Shown: positions 18,287 through 25,660 of the stretch, piece by piece | Layout: every line of letters starts with the position of its first letter | Numbering within the stretch: position 1 is the first letter of the stretch | Origin: CAZUYC01 sp964624475 | Lineage (GTDB): Bacteria; Myxococcota_A; UBA9160; SMWR01 | NCBI GenBank assembly: GCA_964624475.1 | Contig: CAZUYC010000133.1 | Coordinates: 13,069-77,068 of the forward strand | Direction of reading: 5' to 3' | Length of the DNA: 64,000 bases | Position numbers and translations under genes: made by a program | Notes under the pieces: model-generated | The model's database searches: none | Seen by the model: the letters and a program-made list of their open reading frames with translations, nothing else | Told to the model about the DNA's origin: nothing

Positions 18287-19699
18287 ATGCTCTTCAACAG
18301 CCTCGCCTTCCTGGGCTTCTTCGCGATCGTCTTCGCCGTCTACCTCCCGCTGCCGCGCCGCGCGCAGAACCTGTGGCTGCTCGCCGCCAGCTACTTCTTC
18401 TACGGGGCCTGGGACTGGCGCTTCCTCGGGCTGATCCTGCTCTCGACCGGAATCTCCTACGCCGCCGGGCTCGCGATCGGCGCGAGCGAGTCGCCCCGGC
18501 AGCGGCGTGCGATCCTGACGGCCGCGCTCGTTGCCGACCTCGGCATCCTCGGCGGCTTCAAGTACGCGGGCTTCTTCGCGGAGAGCCTGCGCGAGCTGTT
18601 CGGCCTCTTCGGCGTGCAGGCCTCCCCCTTCACGCTCCACGTCCTGCTGCCGGTCGGGATCTCCTTCTACACCTTCCAGACGCTGAGCTACGCGATCGAC
18701 GTCTACCGGCGCCACCTCGCGCCGGCGCGGGACTTCTTCGACTTCGCCCTCTTCGTCGCCTTCTTCCCGCAGCTCGTGGCGGGCCCGATCGAGCGCGCGG
18801 GGAACCTGCTGCCGCAGATCGCGCGCGAGCGGCGCGTCAGCTGGGAGGGGATGCGCAGCGGCGCCTGGCTCTTCCTCTGGGGCCTCTTCAAGAAGGTCGT
18901 GATCGCGGACGACCTCTGGCCGCTCGTGGACTCGGTCTACGCGACCGGCGCGCAGCCGACCGGCGCCGAGGTGCTCGTGGCGAGCTATGCCTTCGGCGTG
19001 CTGGCCTACTGCGACTTCTCCGGCTACTCGGACATCGCGCGCGGGACGGCGCGGATCCTCGGCTTCGAGCTGATGCTGAACTTCGACCTCCCCTACTTCA
19101 CGCAGAGCCTCCAGGAGTTCTGGCGGCGCTGGCACATCAGCCTCTCCTCCTGGCTGCGGGACTACCTCTACGTCCCGCTCGGCGGGAACCGGAGCCACCC
19201 GAGCCGCAACCTCTGGCTCACGATGGTGCTCTGCGGCCTCTGGCACGGGGCGGGCTGGAACTACGTGGCCTTCGGCGCCTACCACGGGACGATCATGGTG
19301 CTCTACCGCTGGAGCGAGCCTTGGCGCGAGCGCCTCTTCGGCTTCCGCAGCCCGGGGGCGCGGCGCGCCTGGGCGATCGCCTCGGTGGTGATCACCTTCC
19401 ACGTCGTGACGCTCGGCTGGCCGGTCTTCCGGGCCGAGACGATCGGGCGCACCTTCGAGCTCTGGACGGCGCTCGCGACCGACCCGCGCCTCGGGCTCGT
19501 CGCGGAGTGGGTGCCGCGCTTCGCCCTGCTGGCACTCCCGCTGGCGGTGGTCGACGGCGCGCAGCTCTTTACCGGCGACGTCGAGTGCGTGCGCCGGCTC
19601 CCCTGGCCGGCGCGCTCGGCCGTCTACGCGGGGCTGGTCGCGGGGATCGTCCTTCTCGGCGAGGACTTTGGGGAGGACTTTATTTATTTCCAATTCTAG
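18287..19699 (+). CDS. MBOAT-family O-acyltransferase (AlgI-like)
   Basis: A 470-residue integral-membrane acyltransferase with about ten helices. The core signature FWRRWHISLSSWLRDYLYVP is followed by LGGN, and the second conserved histidine lies in CGLWHGAGWNYVAF. The N-terminus FNSLAFLGFFAIVFAVYLPL is the standard AlgI-type opening. In alginate and cellulose acetylation systems such proteins move an acetyl group across the inner membrane to an SGNH/AlgJ/AlgX-type partner. A partner of that kind is the next gene. It starts 9 bp after the propeller gene. The substrate polymer is unknown. The C-terminus (GEDFGEDFIYFQF) is in unusually AT-rich DNA just before a repeat element. Confidence 0.93.
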   Translation: MLFNSLAFLGFFAIVFAVYLPLPRRAQNLWLLAASYFFYGAWDWRFLGLILLSTGISYAAGLAIGASESPRQRRAILTAALVADLGILGGFKYAGFFAESLRELFGLFGVQASPFTLHVLLPVGISFYTFQTLSYAIDVYRRHLAPARDFFDFALFVAFFPQLVAGPIERAGNLLPQIARERRVSWEGMRSGAWLFLWGLFKKVVIADDLWPLVDSVYATGAQPTGAEVLVASYAFGVLAYCDFSGYSDIARGTARILGFELMLNFDLPYFTQSLQEFWRRWHISLSSWLRDYLYVPLGGNRSHPSRNLWLTMVLCGLWHGAGWNYVAFGAYHGTIMVLYRWSEPWRERLFGFRSPGARRAWAIASVVITFHVVTLGWPVFRAETIGRTFELWTALATDPRLGLVAEWVPRFALLALPLAVVDGAQLFTGDVECVRRLPWPARSAVYAGLVAGIVLLGEDFGEDFIYFQF

Positions 19700-19710
19700 G
19701 AGTCTCTCGA

Positions 19711-19778
19711 TTTACTCCGCTCGCCTGCGGCTCGCTGCGCGGCCGCTGCGCGGCCTTGCGGGGCGCGGGCTGGCACGC
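19711..19778 (+). repeat. Single copy of the intergenic repeat family
   Basis: GATTTACTCCGCTCGCCTGC followed by GGCTCGCTGCGCGGCCGCTG and CGCGGCCTTGCGG. It matches one arm of the foldback at 11248-11471, including the TTTACTCCGCTCG end. It lies between the MBOAT stop and the predicted start of the SGNH gene and stays open in that gene's frame. Confidence 0.8.
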
Positions 19779-19796
19779 CTGCCTTGGGCTGGGGTC

Positions 19797-20843
19797 GTGG
19801 CGGTGGCGGTACTCGTTGCGGCGGATCGGGTGTTACTGGGGGCGGATGGGCCTTGGGAGATGTTCGTCGTCGAGGATCCGAACAGCGCGGCGCCTACTCG
19901 CCTCGCGCTGGCCGAGCTGCGGCGGGCGGACGGGGGGCGGGCGCGGGTGGCGGTGGTCGGGACGAGCATGGTGATCGACGGGTTCGACCCGGAGCTGGCG
20001 GCGCGGCGGCTTCCGGGGGCGCACTTCGCGAAGCTCGGGCACCCGCGCTTCGAGCCCTTCGTGCTGCTCCAGCTCGTGCCCGAGCTCGTCGCCGCGCAGG
20101 TCGACGCCGTCGTGCTGATCCTCTCCGAGCTCGATACCCACCGGCCGCTGCGCCTGGAGCCGGTGCCGGGATCCTCGGGCGCGAGCCTCGCCGCGCTCGT
20201 CGAGCTGCTGCGCATCACGGGGCCGGGCTTCGCGGTCGAGAACCGCACGACGCTCTACCGGCTCGTCGCCTCGAGCGCGCTCCACCTCTACCGCTACCGC
20301 GTGGACCTCGAGCGGCTCGTGCCCGAGCGCCTGCGCGCCTTCGCGCGCGACGAACGCCTCGGGCGCGCGCCGAAGCGCGACCCCTTCCGGCCGGTGGCGA
20401 TCTGGGACGGCCGCCACAACGCCGTCCCGATCGCGGCGCAGCGCCACACCTTCGACCTCTTCCCGCCGCAGATGGACCAGTTCAACGCGCGCCTGCAGGC
20501 CGGGACGGTGCAGGAGATCACGCCCGGCCGGCACGCGGCGGCGCAGCAGGCGCTGCTGCGCCGCGCGGTGGCGGAGCTGCGCGAGGCCGGCGTCCTGGTC
20601 GTGATCGTCCAGGGCCTCATGCACCCCGCCGCGCAGGACTACTACGACCCCGCGCGCCGCGAGGAGTTCAGGCACTTCGCCGCGGGCCTGGAGGCCGAGC
20701 TCGGCGCCCGCTTCGTCCCGGCCTCCTCCCTCGAGCCCCTCGCCGAGAGCGACTTCTACGACCTGATCCACGTGAACCGCGCCGGCGCCGCCAAGGTCAC
20801 CCGCGGCATCCTCGCCGGCCTCGCGCGCGGGGGGATCCGGTAG
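19797..20843 (+). CDS. SGNH/AlgX-DltD-like acyltransferase partner of the MBOAT protein
   Basis: About 348 residues with an N-terminal membrane anchor (VVAVAVLVAADRVLL). A GTS motif (VAVVGTSMVIDGFDP, Ser 57) is followed near the end by the D-x-x-H pair (FYDLIHVNRAGAAKV, D322 and H325). These are the catalytic elements of the DltD/AlgX/AlgJ hydrolase-acyltransferase fold. It probably acts in the periplasm, placing an acyl group on a polymer with the preceding MBOAT protein. The start is unsettled: the frame is open back to a TTG at 19668, inside the MBOAT gene, but that stretch is encoded by the repeat element. GTG 19797 or 19803 at the anchor is therefore preferred. Confidence 0.78.
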   Translation: MAVAVLVAADRVLLGADGPWEMFVVEDPNSAAPTRLALAELRRADGGRARVAVVGTSMVIDGFDPELAARRLPGAHFAKLGHPRFEPFVLLQLVPELVAAQVDAVVLILSELDTHRPLRLEPVPGSSGASLAALVELLRITGPGFAVENRTTLYRLVASSALHLYRYRVDLERLVPERLRAFARDERLGRAPKRDPFRPVAIWDGRHNAVPIAAQRHTFDLFPPQMDQFNARLQAGTVQEITPGRHAAAQQALLRRAVAELREAGVLVVIVQGLMHPAAQDYYDPARREEFRHFAAGLEAELGARFVPASSLEPLAESDFYDLIHVNRAGAAKVTRGILAGLARGGIR

Positions 20844-20897
20844 GCGGCGCCGTCCCGCGGCCGGCGAAGGCGTCGCAAGGGACCGCTGCCCGGCGCG

Positions 20898-23315
20898 TCA
20901 CCCCTCGGCCGGCGCCCGCCGCTGCGCCGCCCAGAGCGCCGTGACTCCGAGCGCGTAGACGCAGAGCGCGACGAGCGTCACCGCCGTGAAGCTCCAGGTC
21001 ATGCCGGCCATCACGGCGAGGAGGGTCCCGATCACGGTGGCGCAGCCGTTCACGGCCCACGCCCAGGGCACGAGCTTCGCGTTGGTGCGCTCGGCCAGGC
21101 GGATCCCGAGCGGGAAGAAGGAGCCGAGGACGAGGCCTATGGGTGCCAGCAACGCCACCGAGACGGCGACGCGCACGGCGAAGGGCGCGCCGAGCAGCGC
21201 CGCGAAGACGCGCGGCGCGCCGGCGAGCCAGGCCGCGACGAGGACGAGGAGCGCCGCGAGCCGCGCCGGGAGCGCGGCCGCGAGGTTCCCCTGCACCCGC
21301 TCGCTGGCGAGGCTTCCGAGGCCCGTCGAGACCAGCAGCGAGAGCATCACCACCGTGAGCGCGTAGGTCGGGTAGCCGAGGAAGAGGACGAAGCGCTGGA
21401 TCATGCTGATCTCGAGCAGGATGAAGCCCATGCCGAGCGCCGCGAAGTAGGTGAGGTAGGCGGCGCGGACCGCGGTACTCCCGCCCTCGGAGCGGGGGAC
21501 CCGGCGCAGCGGGAGCAGGATCAGCAGCGCCGCGAAGACCACCGACTGGAGCAGCATCACGACGAGCACGATCTGCCCGGTCGCGAGCGTGCGGTCGTAG
21601 CCCAGCTCCTCGGTGGCGAGCGCGCGCGCGAGGGTGCGCCACTTGTAGAAGTTGAAGAAAAACGGCGAGGCGTCGGTCGTGGGCTCGAGGTCGAGGGGGT
21701 GGAGCGCGTAGAAGCGCTCGAGCGTGGGGGCGTCCCAGGCGAGGATCCGCGACGCGAGCGAGCCGCCCGGCCGGTCGGGGCGGTGCCAGAACTCGAAGCC
21801 TTCCGCGCCGAGGAAGCGCGCCATCCGCGCCACCTCCTCGTCCGTCCACGGCTCGTTGCGGACGAGCGTGTGCGTGAACGGGAGCCCGCCGCCCGTCCCG
21901 ACGATCATCACGTGGCGCCAGGGCTCCGCCACGCCGCGCCCCTCGAGCGCGCGGCGCACGATCCCCGCCAGGCGCAGCGTGTGGCGCGGCGGCTGGTCCT
22001 CGGACTGGAGGTCGCCCACGGCCATCGCGAAGATCCCGCCGGGCTCCAGGTGGTCGAGGTAGTCGCCGACGGCCTCGGAGGTGTACAAGAAGCTCTCCGA
22101 GAGCACGTAGGCGCCGGTCGAGAGCGCCGAGAGCGTGTCGACGCTGTTGATCTCGATCAGGTCGTAGCGCTCGTCGCGCGAGCGCAGGAAGCTCCGGCCC
22201 TCGGCCACGACCGGCTCGACCCCGGGGCGGTTCAGGAGGTCGCCGTTGAACTCGCGAAAGAGCTCGCGCACGGCGTGGACCGTCATCGGGTTGATCTCGA
22301 CGCCGGTGACCTTGCGCGCGCCGTTCTTGAGCGCGTTCAGCACGTCGGCCCCGCCGCCGAGCCCGATCGCGAGCACCGAGGGCCGATCCAGGAGCAGGTA
22401 GGGCGCGTGGAGCACGTGGTGGCCGAGGAAGTCGAGGTCGGCGAGGTCGCCCTTCCATTCGTACATGACGGCGCAGGAGTCGCCGTCGTTGCCGATCATC
22501 CAGTAGCCGGGCGCCGAGCCGCGGTAGTGCGGGCTGATCCCCCAGCCGATGTAGCTCCCGATCCGCAGCGCCGGCTCGAAGGCGACGACGTCGACGCGGT
22601 TGATCGGCGTCCAGCGGTGGTAGGCGAGCCTTGCCGCCGGGCTCGCCAGGAACTGCGACACGAACTTGGTCGGCGCCGGACGGAAGTCGCCGGCGCCCGC
22701 CACGGCGAGCGTCGCGGCGGCCACGCCCGCCGCGGCGAACCCCGGAGCGAGGCGCCGCCCGGGCTCCGCGTAGGCGAGTGCGGCCATCGCCAGCGCGACC
22801 GCCGCGCACGCGGTCGCCATCGGCGTCTCGAGCCACCAGATGAGCGGCACGATCCCGGCGCAGAAGAGCCCGGCGCCGACCAGGTCGAAGAAGTAGAGGC
22901 GCCCGACCGCGCGCGGGTAGCGCTGGAGAGGCACCGCCACCAGGAAGCCGCCGCAGAGGAAGGGGAGTACCACGGCGGCGTAGTAGGCGAGGAGCCGCAG
23001 GATCTGGGCCGGTTCCGAGCCGAGCGCCAGCGGGTCGAGCGGGAGGGCGCGGATCACGACGAGCGCCACCAGCACGCCCACCTCGGCCGCGACCGCCCAC
23101 CAGGCGAGCGCGGCGGGGCGCCCGAGCGCCGGGAAGGCGGCGAGCGCCGAGCCGGCGGCGCCGTAGCCGAGCAGCGCCACGCTGATCGTCAGGTACGCGA
23201 AGTGGTACCAGATCGTGTACGAGAAGAGCCGGGTCAGGCCGATCTCGAGCGCGAGCACGGCTCCCGCCGCGGCGGCGATCCCTAGGTACAGTCGCGTCGG
23301 CGGTCGCGCTTGCAT
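20898..23315 (-). CDS. Membrane protein with embedded spermidine-synthase-like methyltransferase-fold domain (paralogue 1)
   Basis: 805 residues: about seven N-terminal helices (from LYLGIAAAAGAVLALEIGLT), a soluble Rossmann domain at about 300-560, and about six C-terminal helices. The soluble part has VLAIGLGGGADVLNALKNGA (SAM-type glycine loop), the acidic TGVEINP, and the spermidine-synthase-like YDLIEINSVDT...GAYVLSESFLYTSEA. The family is annotated as spermidine synthase-like or fused MFS/spermidine synthase, but polyamine synthesis has not been shown for such fusions. A second gene of the same layout lies at 27612-29999. ATG start. The 54-bp gap to the SGNH gene on the other strand is convergent. 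Confidence 0.85.
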   Translation of the reverse strand: MQARPPTRLYLGIAAAAGAVLALEIGLTRLFSYTIWYHFAYLTISVALLGYGAAGSALAAFPALGRPAALAWWAVAAEVGVLVALVVIRALPLDPLALGSEPAQILRLLAYYAAVVLPFLCGGFLVAVPLQRYPRAVGRLYFFDLVGAGLFCAGIVPLIWWLETPMATACAAVALAMAALAYAEPGRRLAPGFAAAGVAAATLAVAGAGDFRPAPTKFVSQFLASPAARLAYHRWTPINRVDVVAFEPALRIGSYIGWGISPHYRGSAPGYWMIGNDGDSCAVMYEWKGDLADLDFLGHHVLHAPYLLLDRPSVLAIGLGGGADVLNALKNGARKVTGVEINPMTVHAVRELFREFNGDLLNRPGVEPVVAEGRSFLRSRDERYDLIEINSVDTLSALSTGAYVLSESFLYTSEAVGDYLDHLEPGGIFAMAVGDLQSEDQPPRHTLRLAGIVRRALEGRGVAEPWRHVMIVGTGGGLPFTHTLVRNEPWTDEEVARMARFLGAEGFEFWHRPDRPGGSLASRILAWDAPTLERFYALHPLDLEPTTDASPFFFNFYKWRTLARALATEELGYDRTLATGQIVLVVMLLQSVVFAALLILLPLRRVPRSEGGSTAVRAAYLTYFAALGMGFILLEISMIQRFVLFLGYPTYALTVVMLSLLVSTGLGSLASERVQGNLAAALPARLAALLVLVAAWLAGAPRVFAALLGAPFAVRVAVSVALLAPIGLVLGSFFPLGIRLAERTNAKLVPWAWAVNGCATVIGTLLAVMAGMTWSFTAVTLVALCVYALGVTALWAAQRRAPAEG

Positions 23316-23385
23316 GGAGCCCGGAGCGCCCGACTGTAGCAACGGGAGAGGCGGGCGATGGGGCGCACCTCCGCACGCCTCCGCC

Positions 23386-23603
23386 CTCGCCTCGCCACCC
23401 GCACTCCGCTCGCAGGCCCTGCAGGGGCCTGCCTTCGCTCGCCTACGGCTCGCTGCGCGGCCGTCCCGAGCGGGGGCCCGCACTTCGCTCGGCTTCGCCT
23501 CGCTGCGCGGCCGCTTCGCGGCCTTGCCGCGCGCAGGCCCTGCAGGGGCCTGCCTCCGCTCGCCTACGGCTCGCTGCGCGGCGGCTTCGCCGCCTTGCAC
23601 CAG
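23386..23603 (+). repeat. Cluster of intergenic repeats with paired palindromic companion motif
   Basis: Three to four copies of the core (for example CTTCGCTCGGCTTCGCCTCG then CTGCGCGG). Two of them are preceded by the same 21-bp imperfect palindrome with arms GCAGGCCC and GGGCCTGC, at 23412-23432 and 23533-23553. The cluster occupies the gap between two minus-strand genes and runs into the 3' end of the small protein gene at 23564. Confidence 0.8.
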
Positions 23604-23845
23604 GGGGCTTCCGTCCCTTCGCGGTGCAGGGGGTGCCAGTCGTGGCGCGAGCACCAGACGAGGCCCCCCTCGGCGTAGATCCCGCGCACGAGCGCGTCGG
23701 CGAGCTTGCGCCGGGCGATGAAGCGCACGCGGCGCAGGTCCGGCTCGACGGCGCAGCTCGCGACCGCCTCGGAGTCGAGGATCCTCGCGGCCGCGCTCGT
23801 CAGCGTCGTCGGCGTCGCGAGCCGCAGCTCGTAGATGCGCAACAT
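23564..23845 (-). CDS. Small protein of unknown function
   Basis: 93 residues from ATG 23845 (MLRIYELRLATPTTLTSAAA), predicted alpha/beta with a conserved-looking basic stretch (DLRRVRFIARRKLADALVRG) and a C-terminal GLVWCSRHDWHPLH. No family recognised. The last ~10 residues (KAAKPPRSEP) and the stop codon are encoded by the repeat cluster. The original C-terminus may therefore have been replaced by repeat DNA. A longer start at 23926 exists but reads through low-information sequence. Confidence 0.55.
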   Translation of the reverse strand: MLRIYELRLATPTTLTSAAARILDSEAVASCAVEPDLRRVRFIARRKLADALVRGIYAEGGLVWCSRHDWHPLHREGTEAPWCKAAKPPRSEP

Positions 23846-23980
23846 CGGGGCCCCCGGCCGGGCTTCGCAAGAAGCGCGCCAGCCAGGAGCGCGCCGGGCG
23901 CGGCGCTGCGGCGCTCCCCGCGCCACGCTGCCGATCCCGCGGGCAGCGCTGCCCGCAGCGCGGGCAGGCGCCCCGTGGCG

Positions 23981-24570
23981 TCAGACCCGCAGGCCCGCCT
24001 CGGCGAGCCGCTCCTCCAGGAGCGGAATCCGGTCCTGCCCCCAGAAGAGCTCGTCGCGGAAGACGAAGATCGGTACGCCGAAGACGCGGTCGGCGTGCGC
24101 CTCCTCGACCGAGGCCTCGAGCTCGCGCGCGCCCTCCCCCGCCAGGTAGCCCAGGTACGCCTCGCCCGAGTGGCCGAGCGCCTCGACGAGCGCCGCCACC
24201 TCCGCCGGGACGTCGATCTCGAGCTCGCGGCGGAAGAAGCGCTCGAACACCGCCTCGGTGTAGGGTCGGAAGAAGCCCTGGCGCAGGGCGTAGAGCCCGC
24301 CCACCAGCGCCGGCGCCGAGTCGTAGATCTTCTGCGGGCCGAGGATCCGCAGCCCCCCGCGCCGGTTGGCCGCGCGTCGAGGTACGAGTACTTCGCCTTC
24401 CAGTCGGAGTAGATGCTGCGCTGCCCCGGCCCCTTGATCCGCAGCAGGAACGGGATCCAGCGCAGCTCGACCGCGTAGCGCTCGGCGAGCTCGAAGGCGG
24501 GCGCCATCGCCACATACGTGAACGGGCTCTTGTAGTCGAAGTAGAGCTTCACGCTCTCGCGCTCGGTCAT
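23981..24570 (-). pseudogene. DsbA-family / 2-hydroxychromene-2-carboxylate isomerase-like protein with a frameshift
   Basis: The N-terminal ~57 residues from ATG 24570 (ESVKLYFDYKSPFTYVAMAP, ...RSIYSDWKAKYSYLDAR) and the C-terminal ~125 residues ending at 23981 (GGLYALRQGFFRPYTEAVFE, EEAHADRVFGVPIFVFRDEL) are two halves of one thioredoxin-fold protein of the DsbA / HCCA isomerase type, in different frames. The break lies near 24365-24380. Changing the length there by one base restores NRRGGLRILGPQKIYDSAPA, the expected family sequence. Family enzymes use glutathione or CoA-thioester chemistry in aromatic degradation. Either a real disrupted gene or a one-base assembly error in a GC-rich run; both halves otherwise look intact and conserved. 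Confidence 0.8.
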
Positions 24571-24670
24571 CGCGCGGACGCTATCGGAGGCCCGCCGCGG
24601 CGTCGATCCGGACGGGGCGACTGGAGCTCCTGGCGGGTGGCGAGACCTCGGGCGCGCCCCCGCGTGACTC

Positions 24671-25117
24671 TCAGACGGGGAGCTCGAAGATTCCAAGCGC
24701 GCGGGCCGCGGCGACCTGCTTCCGGTCGAAGCTCACGAAGGCCCCCGCTCCCGCCTGCGAGGCGAGCGCCAGGTGCAGCGCGTCGAGGGCGCGCAGCGCG
24801 ATCTCCGACCCGAGACCGAGGAGGAGGCGCTCCGCCTCGCGGTGGACGGCGCCGGTCAGCTCGAGACGTCGGTACTCTCCCCGCGAGAGGTCGCGTCCCA
24901 GGCGCGCATGCACACGCCGCGCATCGGACGCCGAGAGGTCCCCTGCTCGCAGGCGGCGGCCGAGGGCCGAGGCGAGTTCGGTCGCGCCGAGATCGGAGAC
25001 GAGAAGGTCGCGGCGCCCGAGCAGCGCGGATTCGAGCGCCTGGCTCCCCGGCTCGGGCACGTAGAGCTTCGCGAGGGCGCTGGCGTCGAGATAGACGGGG
25101 CTAGAGCCGATCCTCAC
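24671..25117 (-). CDS. vapC: PIN-domain toxin (VapC-like ribonuclease)
   Basis: 148 residues with the PIN acidic set: YLDASALAKLY (first Asp), GATELASALGRRL (Glu), ALDALHLALASQAG (Asp) and FVSFDRKQVAAARALG (last Asp). These coordinate the metal for single-strand RNA cleavage. GTG start. Its first 17 bases overlap the end of the antitoxin gene, the usual arrangement of type II toxin-antitoxin pairs. Expected targets are tRNA or rRNA, but the target is not predictable here. Confidence 0.92.
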   Translation of the reverse strand: MRIGSSPVYLDASALAKLYVPEPGSQALESALLGRRDLLVSDLGATELASALGRRLRAGDLSASDARRVHARLGRDLSRGEYRRLELTGAVHREAERLLLGLGSEIALRALDALHLALASQAGAGAFVSFDRKQVAAARALGIFELPV

Positions 25118-25337
25118 GCTCGCGCTCGACCGTACGGGACAGGGGGCCTCGGCGGAGCCGGATGCTCGCCCGCAGCCGGCGGTGGCTCGCGAAGGGGCGG
25201 CCCGAGCGCTCGCGCGGCGGCACCAGCCGGGCCACCGGTCGGCCGCGGTCCGTGATCACCACCTCCCGGCCCTTGCGGACCTCGTCCAGCAGGACGGAGA
25301 GGTTCTGCCGTGCCTCGCGAATCCCGGCGCTCTTCAC
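25101..25337 (-). CDS. Phd/YefM-family antitoxin
   Basis: 78 residues from GTG 25337: VKSAGIREARQNLSVLLDEV, then VVITDRGRPVARLVP, the conserved Phd/YefM N-terminal DNA-binding fold. The tail is basic (FASHRRLRASIRLRRGPLSR) and probably wraps the PIN toxin encoded downstream. The longer ATG start at 25379 would run through the operator palindrome and is rejected. The pair should repress its own promoter through the inverted repeat at 25348-25363. Confidence 0.9.
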   Translation of the reverse strand: MKSAGIREARQNLSVLLDEVRKGREVVITDRGRPVARLVPPRERSGRPFASHRRLRASIRLRRGPLSRTVEREREDRL

Positions 25338-25347
25338 GTGACCGAAT

Positions 25348-25363
25348 GTGCTACAAGTAGCAC
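25348..25363. promoter_or_regulatory. Inverted-repeat operator of the toxin-antitoxin operon
   Basis: GTGCTAC-AA-GTAGCAC, with 7-base perfect arms and a 2-base spacer, 11 bp upstream of the antitoxin start. It lies in an AT-richer island, as expected for autorepression by a Phd/YefM antitoxin. Confidence 0.7.
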
Positions 25364-25660
25364 TTCGCGGCAAGGCCATCGGTCGGGGGCAACGCTGAGC
25401 CCCTGGCGCTTGCTCCGACCCCGGCTTCGGGCTCGACGCCTACGGGGAGGCGCCGCCTTGCGCTCCTCGACGAGCTCGCCTCGAGGCGGCCTCGTCGTCC
25501 GCGCATCGAGGAACGCGCGCTTCGCCGCGTGAACGACGCTCGTCCCCGCCAGCCCCGGCCGCCCGCCGCACGGTTCCGCCGCGCCCCGGCGCGGCGAGCT
25601 CCCGCCCACGCGCAGGCCGCGGCACGCCGCTTGCTCTCCCGCGCGGCCAGGAGGCGACCG
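25364..25660. other. Gene-free interval between toxin-antitoxin operon and NtrC-type gene
   Basis: About 300 bp, divergent on both sides. Its 3' end carries the AGGAGG ribosome site of the next gene (about 25649-25654). No repeat of the window's family, no clear promoter and no supported small gene were seen. Confidence 0.5.

Noticed and set aside
24671..25660. A genomic island or mobile element around the toxin-antitoxin pair
   Set aside because: No integrase, transposase, tRNA or direct repeats were seen, and base composition is like the surroundings.
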